This document shows, piece after piece, positions 8,746 through 15,775 of a stretch of DNA of 64,000 nt. The notes beneath the pieces were generated by a model, which was not told the DNA's origin, ran no database searches, and worked only from the letters and a program-made list of their open reading frames with translations. Made by a program: the position numbers and the translations under genes. The DNA is from Bacteroidota bacterium. GTDB taxonomy: Bacteria; Bacteroidota; Ignavibacteria; Kapaibacteriales; HRBIN21. Location: assembly GCA_030550395.1 (NCBI GenBank), contig JAUQPL010000003.1:1-64000 (forward strand). Direction: 5' to 3'. Numbering within the stretch: the first letter of the stretch is position 1; each line of letters opens with the position of its first letter.

Positions 8746-10829
8746 AAGCACGGTTTCCGGCTATAGGATTCTTTCAACGTCTGCAACGCCAGCCCGATGT
8801 TGCGATTGTGGTTGGAATCTTGGGAGTCCTGACGCTCCTTATCTTCCCTCTGCCGACTCCCTTGCTGGACGTACTGCTGGCGCTGAACATAACGGTGTCT
8901 TTGTTGATCCTTCTGGTCGCCATCTATGTCCGCCATCCGTTGGAGCTGAGCGTTTTTCCCAGCTTGCTTTTGGTAACGACACTGTTCCGCTTGGGGCTAA
9001 ATGTGGCAACGACGCGGCTCATTCTCGGGCAAGCGAATGCAGGGGAGATTATCCGAGCCTTTGGGAGCTTTGTCGTAGCGGGGAATTATGTGGTGGGCTT
9101 CATTATTTTCCTCATCCTCGTGTTGATCAATTTTGTGGTCATCGTGAAGGGGGCGAATCGGATTGCGGAAGTTGCCGCCCGTTTTACGCTGGATGCACTG
9201 CCGGGCAAGCAGATGAGTATTGATGCCGAGCTGAACGCGGGTTTCATCACCGAACAGGAGGCGCGGCAGCGTCGGGAGCAGCTTGCTCGGGAAGCGGATT
9301 TTTACGGTGCGATGGATGGGGCTGCCAAGTTTGTGCGCGGCGATGCTATTGCCGGCTTGGTTATTACGGTGATCAACATCGTCGGTGGGCTCATTATCGG
9401 TATTGCACAGCGGGGCATGGATGTGGTGACGGCGCTGCAGACGTACACAGTGTTAACGATTGGCGATGGACTGGTGTCGCAGATCCCGGCTCTGCTCATT
9501 TCTGTTGCTGCTGGAATGGTTGTGGCGCGGTCATCTACGCGTGACCGCCTGGAGGTAGAGATTGGGCATCAATTCGGGCAGCAGCCGCGAGCATTGGTCG
9601 CCACAGCAGCGGCGGCGTTTCTTCTGGCGCTTCTGCCTGGTCTTCCGATGATTCCATTCCTGGTGTTGGCGGCAGCCGCTGGCGGGGTTGCTTTTGTCCT
9701 CTTCCGGCGCCAGCGCTTGGAACAGGCGCGACGGCAGGCGGAGGAAGCTGCTCGGGCACGCCTTGCAGAACGTCCAACGGAGCCGGCACCGGAGGAGCTG
9801 CTCCGCGTGGAGCCGGTGGAAATTGAGTTGGGCTATGGACTGTTGCCGTTGGTGGATGAGACGCGCGGCGGGAACTTGCTTGTCCGTATCACAAATGTCC
9901 GCCGTCAGTTGGCAGCAGAGCTGGGTATTCTCCTTCCCCCAGTTCGCATCCGGGATAACCTGCGTTTAGAACCGGAGGAGTACCTCATCCGTATCCGGGG
10001 CAATGAGGTCGCTCGGAATAAAATTTACCCTGGTATGGTCATGGCGATGAATCCTGGAACGGCGGAGGGTGAGCTTAGCGGGATCCATGTTACAGAGCCC
10101 GTTTTTGGACTCCCGGCCGTGTGGATTCCGGCCGCTCAACGGGAACAGGCGGAGTTGATGGGCTATACAGTGGTCGAAGCCGCAACAGTACTCATCACCC
10201 ATTTAACCGAACTCCTCCGACGTCATGCGTGGCGATTGCTGAGTCGGCAGGATGTCCGCCAACTACTGGAACACTTACGCCGAGACTATCCCGCACTGGT
10301 TGAAGAAGTTACCCCAGAGACGCTTCCTTTGGGGGTGTTGCAACATATCCTCCAGAACCTGCTGCGCGAGGGCATTCCGGTCCGAGACTTAGCGCTCATT
10401 GTGGAAACGGCGTTGGAGTCGGCGAAGACAACGAAGAACGCGGACGTGCTAACGGAATACGTCCGCCACGCCATGGGGGAGACGATCCGCAAGCTATACC
10501 AGGATTCCCAAGGAGTCTTGCACGCAGTTGCTCTGTCAGCAGAGATAGAGCGCTTGCTGACAACACAACTTCAGCAGTCGCCCCAGGTTGCTGGAATGGC
10601 AACGCTGGGCTTATCTCCGGACACACTCCAACGACTGCGCCAAGCAGTAGCTCAGGCGTTGGAGCAGCTGACCGTGCTCGGTTATCCACCCGTTATTCTT
10701 TGTTCTACTCCACTGCGTCCTTATGTTTACCGGCTCTTGGCAACCTCGTTCCCGATGATTGCTGTAGTAAGCTATACAGAGTTGCCACCCGATACGCCGC
10801 TGGACATTGTTCGTACTGTTCAGCTGTAG
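8739..10829 (+). CDS. flhA: Flagellar export gate protein FlhA
   Basis: A 696-residue FlhA/LcrD family protein. The N-terminal half has about eight membrane helices, with family blocks FPSLLLVTTLFRLGLNVATT, VIVKGANRIAEVAARFTLDA and GKQMSIDAELNAG (proton-path and FHIPEP-region residues). The C-terminal cytoplasmic domain starts near residue 330. FlhA forms the nonameric ring that couples proton motive force to export. It ends the cluster; no flhF or fliA follows, and etfBA begins after 92 bases. Confidence 0.96.
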   Translation: MVEARFPAIGFFQRLQRQPDVAIVVGILGVLTLLIFPLPTPLLDVLLALNITVSLLILLVAIYVRHPLELSVFPSLLLVTTLFRLGLNVATTRLILGQANAGEIIRAFGSFVVAGNYVVGFIIFLILVLINFVVIVKGANRIAEVAARFTLDALPGKQMSIDAELNAGFITEQEARQRREQLAREADFYGAMDGAAKFVRGDAIAGLVITVINIVGGLIIGIAQRGMDVVTALQTYTVLTIGDGLVSQIPALLISVAAGMVVARSSTRDRLEVEIGHQFGQQPRALVATAAAAFLLALLPGLPMIPFLVLAAAAGGVAFVLFRRQRLEQARRQAEEAARARLAERPTEPAPEELLRVEPVEIELGYGLLPLVDETRGGNLLVRITNVRRQLAAELGILLPPVRIRDNLRLEPEEYLIRIRGNEVARNKIYPGMVMAMNPGTAEGELSGIHVTEPVFGLPAVWIPAAQREQAELMGYTVVEAATVLITHLTELLRRHAWRLLSRQDVRQLLEHLRRDYPALVEEVTPETLPLGVLQHILQNLLREGIPVRDLALIVETALESAKTTKNADVLTEYVRHAMGETIRKLYQDSQGVLHAVALSAEIERLLTTQLQQSPQVAGMATLGLSPDTLQRLRQAVAQALEQLTVLGYPPVILCSTPLRPYVYRLLATSFPMIAVVSYTELPPDTPLDIVRTVQL

Positions 10830-10876
10830 TGCCTCTGTTCTGATTTCGGTTTCGAAGTTCGTTGGTCGAATGTGCG

Positions 10877-10884
10877 TAGCTTTG
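10877..10884 (+). promoter_or_regulatory. Candidate Bacteroidota-type -7 element upstream of etfB
   Basis: TAGCTTTG fits TAnnTTTG, about 38 bases before the etfB ATG, in the 92-base gap after flhA. No well-spaced TTG -33 element is visible. Confidence 0.4.
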
Positions 10885-10921
10885 TAGTTCCGTGTGTGTC
10901 ACCGAGTGATGTTGGCCGACG

Positions 10922-11671
10922 ATGCGGGTAATGGCCTGCCTTTCCTACGTGCCTGATACGGCTGCGCGTCCCCGTATTGCCCCCGATGGGAGACAGATTG
11001 ACCGGACGGGCATCAAGTTTATCATGAACCCGTACGATGAGTATGCCCTGGAAGAGGCTCTGCGGGTTCGAGAGCGTTTCGGGGGCGAAGTGCTCGCTGT
11101 CTGTGTGGGACCCGAGGCGGCTACAGAGATTCTCCGTACGGCGCTTGCTTTGGGAGTGGATCGGGCTCTCCTGGTGCGAGATGACTGGACTTTGGACTCA
11201 TTCGGTGTGGCGACGGCGCTGGCCCATGTTGCCCGACAATACCAGCCGGAACTTATCTTGATGGGACGTCAGAGCATTGACTTTGACTCCTTCCAGATGG
11301 CGTCCGCAGTCGGGGAACTGCTGGGCTATCCCTCCGTATCGGTGGTTTCTCGGCTCACTATTGCTGAGGATGGCTCCGTAGAGGTTGACCGCGATATTGA
11401 GGGAGGGAAGGAAGTGGTTCAGACACGGCTGCCGTGTGTCATTAGCGTGCAGAAAGGGATTAACGAGCCTCGCTATCCGAAGCTGCCCGATATTATCAAG
11501 GCAAAAGCGAAGCCGATTGAGTCTATAGAACCGCCCTTGGTGGAACCTTTGAGCGACATTGTGTCCATGGAGCTTCCTCAGCGCCATCGGGCGGGGAAAA
11601 TTCTTGGTTCATCCGATGCAGAGCTGGATGAGTTGATTCGTTTGCTCCACGAAGAAGCAAAAGTCATCTGA
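10922..11671 (+). CDS. etfB: Electron transfer flavoprotein beta subunit
   Basis: A 249-residue EtfB. The family start MRVMACLSYVPDTAARPRI, NPYDEYALEEALR and the DVDRDIEGGKE-like segment (VEVDRDIEGGKEVVQTRLP, which ETF dehydrogenase families recognise) are visible. EtfB binds AMP and, with EtfA, accepts electrons from acyl-CoA dehydrogenases in the cytoplasm and passes them to a quinone oxidoreductase. etfA follows after 13 bases. A glutaryl-CoA-dehydrogenase-like gene at 41168 is a plausible donor. Confidence 0.95.
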   Translation: MRVMACLSYVPDTAARPRIAPDGRQIDRTGIKFIMNPYDEYALEEALRVRERFGGEVLAVCVGPEAATEILRTALALGVDRALLVRDDWTLDSFGVATALAHVARQYQPELILMGRQSIDFDSFQMASAVGELLGYPSVSVVSRLTIAEDGSVEVDRDIEGGKEVVQTRLPCVISVQKGINEPRYPKLPDIIKAKAKPIESIEPPLVEPLSDIVSMELPQRHRAGKILGSSDAELDELIRLLHEEAKVI

Positions 11672-11684
11672 GGAAGGAGGGAAG

Positions 11685-12704
11685 ATGGCGGCGATTTTAG
11701 CACTTGTGGAGACAGATGCGGCGGGTTTGAAGCGCAGCTCGTGTGAAGTTCTGACGGCTGCCCGTACGCTTGCGGCACAGCAGAGTGTGGGGGTTACTGC
11801 GGTGCTGATAGCCGGTCCACCCGATCCCCTTCAACAGGTAGGGGTATATGGGGTTGAGGAAGGGATTGTCATAGAGCACGAGTTGCTGCAGGACTACTCT
11901 ATGCCAGCGATGGCGGTGGCATTAGCCCAGTTGGTAGAAGCGGAGGGGGCATGCACCGTGCTTATTGCTGCCAATGCCCGTGGGAAGGAATTAGCCCCTC
12001 GGCTTGCGACAAAACTCCGAGCTGGCTACGCTCCGGATTGTATGGAATTTCGTCTGCAGGACGGGCAATTACTTGCCCTCCGCCCGGTCTATGCGGGGAA
12101 GGTGATGGCAACAGTCCGACTGCGGACACCGATCCAGGTCTACTCGCTCCGCCCCAATGTCTTTACTGCTCGCCCGGCGGAATATCCCGTGGTGACGACC
12201 ATACGTCGGTTCCAGCCCCAATTACGTCCTGAGGACTGCAGTGCGGTCGTTCGTGATGTCCTCCGTACCTCAGGGAAACTGGATGTGCTGGAAGCCGATA
12301 TTATTGTCTCGGGAGGGCGAGGCATGAGGGGACCGGAGCACTTCTGGATGATTGAGGAATTAGCCCAGATGCTGGGAGGAGCCGTTGGAGCCTCACGAGC
12401 AGTCGTTGATGCGGGGTGGCGTCCCCATAGCGAGCAGGTGGGGCAGACCGGGAAGACGGTCTCTCCGAGCCTCTACATTGCCTGTGGTATTTCTGGGGCG
12501 ATTCAGCATCTGGCGGGAATGTCTTCTTCCAAAGTCATCGTCGCTATCAACAAAGACCCAGAGGCGCCTATTTTCAAGGTCGCAGACTATGGGATTGTCG
12601 GCGATCTCTTTGATGTCTTGCCCCGCTTAGCGGTGAAGCTGGCACATTTTCTGGGCAAACCTGTTCCGGAGCGTTTCCTCAATCTGCTGCAGCAGCGCAA
12701 TTGA
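11685..12704 (+). CDS. etfA: Electron transfer flavoprotein alpha subunit
   Basis: A 339-residue EtfA with the FAD-binding C-terminal domain: SGGRGMRGPEHF, SRAVVDAGWRPHSEQVGQTG, YIACGISGAIQHLAGM and INKDPEAPIF are the diagnostic blocks from about residue 205 to 300. It carries the FAD of the ETF heterodimer. The start follows AGGAAGGAGGGAAG, a strong ribosome binding site. It is paired with etfB; no ETF-quinone oxidoreductase gene lies nearby. Confidence 0.96.
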   Translation: MAAILALVETDAAGLKRSSCEVLTAARTLAAQQSVGVTAVLIAGPPDPLQQVGVYGVEEGIVIEHELLQDYSMPAMAVALAQLVEAEGACTVLIAANARGKELAPRLATKLRAGYAPDCMEFRLQDGQLLALRPVYAGKVMATVRLRTPIQVYSLRPNVFTARPAEYPVVTTIRRFQPQLRPEDCSAVVRDVLRTSGKLDVLEADIIVSGGRGMRGPEHFWMIEELAQMLGGAVGASRAVVDAGWRPHSEQVGQTGKTVSPSLYIACGISGAIQHLAGMSSSKVIVAINKDPEAPIFKVADYGIVGDLFDVLPRLAVKLAHFLGKPVPERFLNLLQQRN

Positions 12705-12760
12705 GCTTTCCTCTTGTCGTCTACACTGTCTGCGAGATAGTGCGACAGGAGGGCTTGGTG

Positions 12761-13378
12761 ATGAAGAAGGTGCGCGTAGAAGTTGTCGGTATTGCCTCAA
12801 CGGAGAGCAACAATTCGTTTGCCCTCATCCTGAAAGAGGTCGATGGTGAACGGCGCTTGCCGATCATCATTGGCGCCTTTGAGGCACAGGCGATCGCCTT
12901 GGAATTGGAAGGGATGCGTCCGCCGCGCCCGATGACCCATGATTTGCTCAAGAGTATTATCGAAGCCCTGGATAGCAACGTGGTGGAAGTTTGTATCCAT
13001 TCGCTGCGTGATGGCACTTTCTACGCGTACCTTCTGCTGGAGGATGGTGAGGTCGAAGTAGACGCTCGTCCCAGCGATGCGATTGCTTTAGCTCTGCGGT
13101 GTAGCGCTCCCATCTACGTTGCCGAGGATGTTATGGAGGAGGCAGCTCTGACGCCTTCTTCCCTGGAGGAGGAGCACGAGGAAGAAGAGAACGAAGAGGA
13201 GCAAGATTACTTTGAGCGTCTGAAGCGTCGTTCGGCAGAGGAGTCATCCCGTCAGCCCCGAGATCAGCTCCAACGCCTCCAGCAACAACTCCAGCGGGCA
13301 ATTGAGGAGGAAGATTACGAGCGGGCTGCTCGTATTCGGGATGAGATTCGGCGCCTGATGGAACGCTCTTCGCAGTGA
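12761..13378 (+). CDS. DUF151 bifunctional-nuclease-type protein with C-terminal UVR motif
   Basis: The ATG at 12761 (AGGAGG 8 bases upstream) gives 205 residues. The first 125 residues form a DUF151 domain (LPIIIGAFEAQAIALELEG, DARPSDAIALALR). A strongly acidic linker (EEEHEEEENEEEQ) leads to a C-terminal UVR/UvrB-UvrC motif (LQRAIEEEDYERAARIRDEI). DUF151 proteins have been described as dual DNase/RNase enzymes; the UVR helix suggests protein contact as in UvrB-UvrC or McsA. The fusion is common in the Bacteroidota/Chlorobiota. It lies 56 bases after etfA. Confidence 0.85.
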   Translation: MKKVRVEVVGIASTESNNSFALILKEVDGERRLPIIIGAFEAQAIALELEGMRPPRPMTHDLLKSIIEALDSNVVEVCIHSLRDGTFYAYLLLEDGEVEVDARPSDAIALALRCSAPIYVAEDVMEEAALTPSSLEEEHEEEENEEEQDYFERLKRRSAEESSRQPRDQLQRLQQQLQRAIEEEDYERAARIRDEIRRLMERSSQ

Positions 13379-13383
13379 TCCCG

Positions 13384-13391
13384 TATTTTTG
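13384..13391 (+). promoter_or_regulatory. Candidate -7 element for tRNA(CAT)
   Basis: TATTTTTG matches TAnnTTTG and ends 11 bases before the first tRNA base, a proper distance for initiation just ahead of a tRNA. Confidence 0.5.
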
Positions 13392-13402
13392 CAAATGCCC
13401 TT

Positions 13403-13475
13403 GCCGGCGTAGCTCAGCAGGTAGAGCAGCGGAATCATAATCCGCGAGTCGGGGGTTCGAATCCCTCCGCCGGCA
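13403..13475 (+). tRNA. tRNA with CAT anticodon (elongator Met or Ile2)
   Basis: A complete cloverleaf: acceptor GCCGGCG/CGCCGGC, D arm with AGCTCAGCAGGTAGAG, anticodon stem GCGGA/TCCGC with loop ATCATAA (anticodon CAT), T arm GGGGG-TTCGAAT-CCCTC and discriminator A. CCA is not encoded. The 1-72 pair is G-C and the anticodon stem lacks the three G-C pairs of initiators, so it is not initiator Met. Whether it is elongator Met or lysidine-modified Ile2 cannot be settled by eye. Confidence 0.97.
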
Positions 13476-13679
13476 CCCTTTCCTCCTGAGGGCTTTCTCC
13501 TGTTCAGGGCTGATTCTTCAACTCAGGCTCGCTTTTCACCAGAGCTGGTCCCTATGCTGTGGGTTGCTCGCTGGGGTGGCGGGGGAGTTGCGCAGTGTGG
13601 CTTATATTCGGATTTCGTGGTAAGACCCACAATAGGTTGCCGTTAGAGTGGCCATTTCTGCGCTGCACATGTAGGTGGA

Positions 13680-14144
13680 GTGATGCAATTCTGCGGTCTG
13701 GGAAGACTCGTCGTTGCTTTTGCGCTTGTCTACGGGGCAGGGGCACAGCAGCTAATGTTGTACGCTGGTGGAGACGGCAGCAGTTCCGTGGTTTTGGAAG
13801 ATTACAGCGCTGAAGCTCCGCATCCCGATGTAAAGTCAGGAACAAAGGGGCTGGGTGAGAATGTGTGGGAGGACTTGGAGGCAGCTCAGTATCCGGAGAT
13901 TGTATTCCGCTTGGAGGGAGTATCGTCCTACGGGAGCAGCCGTCTCTGGCAATGTTCCGATTCGGGTTGAAGGGATGTTGTCCGTTGTGGGAGTAGAGAA
14001 AAAGCAATAGGCTTTCCGACTACATGGGAGGCGAAGGGGAATTAGATAGGGGTGCATGGAGCTGCAGAGTTGTTCATGGCGGACTTCGGAATTAAGCCTT
14101 GTGCGTTTATGGTTGCCATGCGGGTGGACAATCGGCCACTTTGA
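13680..14144 (+). pseudogene. Degenerate YceI-family secreted protein
   Basis: A good ribosome binding site and signal peptide (GLGRLVVAFALVYGAGAQQ) open the gene. Three frames together restore a YceI C-terminal half: SGTKGLGENVWEDLEAAQYP-EIVFRLEGV in the first, GNVPIRVEGMLSVVGVEKK in the second, and AIGFPTTWEAKGN, stop TAG (14043-14045), then ELFMADFGIKPCAFMVAMRV in the third. Lesions are a frameshift near 13945, one near 14005 and the in-frame stop. YceI proteins are periplasmic lipocalin-like, isoprenoid-binding beta-barrels. The block lies between a tRNA and the SQR-like gene. Confidence 0.75.
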
Positions 14145-14196
14145 CTTTGTGATGGAAGCCTAGTAGGTTGTTGAACATAGCTTGGAGGTGGTACCA

Positions 14197-14346
14197 ATGA
14201 AGGGGAGGCGATTGCTGTACATTGCGGTGCCTGCAGTTGTGCTGGGAAGTACCCTGGTTTGCGGGCACGGGAGCTGCGAGCTGGGGCGTTGCACTTCGGT
14301 TCAATGGGATGATCCGTCCACTCTGGATAGTGCAATGGGGCGATGA
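14197..14346 (+). CDS. Possible small exported cysteine-containing protein (49 aa), or gene remnant
   Basis: The ATG has a good ribosome binding site (TTGGAGGTGG, 8 bases spacing). The peptide opens with a signal-like MKGRRLLYIAVPAVVLGSTL and then has four cysteines in about 11 residues (VCGHGSCELGRC). It stops after 49 residues; another frame continues with RRKTQLFGFLQNARLPSD to a stop at 14434-14436, so the gene may be frameshifted like the YceI pseudogene before it. No family recognised. Bases 14347-14501 otherwise hold only a candidate -7 element. Confidence 0.35.
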   Translation: MKGRRLLYIAVPAVVLGSTLVCGHGSCELGRCTSVQWDDPSTLDSAMGR

Positions 14347-14465
14347 CCCATATCGGCGCAAAACTCAGTTGTTCGGCTTCCTACAGAATGCACGGTTACC
14401 GTCGGATGTGATGGAGATCACTTCCCGAGTTGATTAGCATCCTGTAGCAAGGGATAGAGCTTCTT

Positions 14466-14473
14466 TAAGTTTG
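14466..14473 (+). promoter_or_regulatory. Candidate -7 element upstream of the SQR-like gene
   Basis: TAAGTTTG matches TAnnTTTG, 28 bases before the SQR-like ATG. No suitably spaced -33 TTG is seen. Confidence 0.4.
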
Positions 14474-14501
14474 CTGCTGGTAAGACAAGCTGGGTAGGGC
14501 G

Positions 14502-15749
14502 ATGGCGCGACCCCATGTTGTCATTCTGGGAGGAGGATTTGGGGGATTAGAGACAGCTTTTGTTCTGCGGTACAGGCTGCGGGATCGGGTCCAGTTGACC
14601 CTTGTTTCTGAATCACCGTATTTCCTGTTCAAGCCGAACACGATTTATATCCCGTTCGGTTTGGAGCCGGAACGGCTGCAGATTGCACTCCGGCGCCCGT
14701 TGGAGCGGCGCAATATCACTTTCATACAGGCACGGGCTTCCGCTGTCGACCCGGAGAAACAAACTGTATTCGTCGACGGACAGTCGCTGCGATACGATTT
14801 CTTGGTCATCGCAACCGGTGCGGGCATGCGTCCTGGAGAGGTTCCAGGATTACAAGAGCATGCCCATAGTATCTGGACCCCGAGCGATATGCTTCGCCTC
14901 CGGAGCAGTATTGGGGACATCGTGCGCACGGCGCGGGAGGGGAAAAGAGTCCAGGTCCTTTTCCTAGTTCCGCCAAATAACAAGTGCTCGGGTCCCTTGT
15001 ACGAGATAGTTTTCATGCTGGACACTTACCTTCGGCGGCAAGGGGTTCGGGAGCGCATAGGGATAGTGTACACGACGTACGAGAATAGCTTCATTCAAGC
15101 TTTTGGTCCGCGGTTACACGAAGTCGTAAGTCGGGAGTTTGAACGGCGCAATATCACAGGGTACACGCAGTACGTGGTACAGGAGGTTACTCCGAAGTCG
15201 GTCTTCTATGCTAATGGCAACGAAATCCCTTACGATGTCCTTATAACTTTCCCGCCGTATGAAGCGGGAATTCGTTTTACGGGCTTGCCCGTGGATGAGC
15301 GCGGCTTTATCCTCACAGATCCTCGGACACGGCAAGTGCAGGGCTATCCGGCGATCTACGCCGTTGGAGACGCTAGTGACTTCCCTGTCAAACAGGCGTT
15401 CCTGGCTTTCCTCCAAGCTGATGCGGCAGCAGAGCATATCGCCATGCATATCACCGGAGGAGAGGAATTCCGCGGCTTTGAACCGGTCTCAATGTGCATT
15501 ATGGAGATGCTGGACACCGCCACATTTGCCCAAGTTCCGCTTGTATTGGAGAGCCCCGTTGCGCAGGTCCGTTCGGACGCTGATGGACTCTACAAGGTTG
15601 GGGTTTCTCCGCTTTGGCGACTGGGGAAGAAGTTCTTGGGTCTTTATCTACCCTTCCGCTTCCGGGCCGGGAATCCCTTCCATGTCGGGCTTCCCTGGCG
15701 GATTATTGAGAAGGGCATGAAACTTATGAGCGGACTTTTGGCGCGGTGA
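14502..15749 (+). CDS. Sulfide:quinone oxidoreductase-like FAD-dependent protein
   Basis: A 415-residue pyridine-nucleotide-disulfide-fold flavoprotein. The FAD dinucleotide site VVILGGGFGGLETA is at residues 5-18, IATGAG closes the first FAD region, and YAVGDASDF lies near residue 287. The segment NNKCSGPLYE (C162) and SMCIMEM (C332) align with the two sulfide-reactive cysteines of SQR; the third cysteine of classical SQRs, expected near residue 120-130, is not present. SQRs oxidise sulfide and reduce membrane quinone. A C-terminal amphipathic segment (RIIEKGMKLMSGLLAR) fits membrane attachment. A TonB receptor follows after 26 bases. Confidence 0.75.
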   Translation: MARPHVVILGGGFGGLETAFVLRYRLRDRVQLTLVSESPYFLFKPNTIYIPFGLEPERLQIALRRPLERRNITFIQARASAVDPEKQTVFVDGQSLRYDFLVIATGAGMRPGEVPGLQEHAHSIWTPSDMLRLRSSIGDIVRTAREGKRVQVLFLVPPNNKCSGPLYEIVFMLDTYLRRQGVRERIGIVYTTYENSFIQAFGPRLHEVVSREFERRNITGYTQYVVQEVTPKSVFYANGNEIPYDVLITFPPYEAGIRFTGLPVDERGFILTDPRTRQVQGYPAIYAVGDASDFPVKQAFLAFLQADAAAEHIAMHITGGEEFRGFEPVSMCIMEMLDTATFAQVPLVLESPVAQVRSDADGLYKVGVSPLWRLGKKFLGLYLPFRFRAGNPFHVGLPWRIIEKGMKLMSGLLAR

Positions 15750-15775
15750 CGTGTCAGAAAAAAGCAGGAGGTGCC

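Noticed and set aside
5737-10829. Virulence-type (non-flagellar) type III secretion genes
   Set aside because: Gene order fliP-Q-R-flhB-flhA with NPTH FlhB and no secretin, needle or injectisome ATPase favours flagellar export.
13403-13475. Initiator tRNA-Met
   Set aside because: First pair is G-C rather than a mismatch, and the anticodon stem lacks the three consecutive G-C pairs of initiators.
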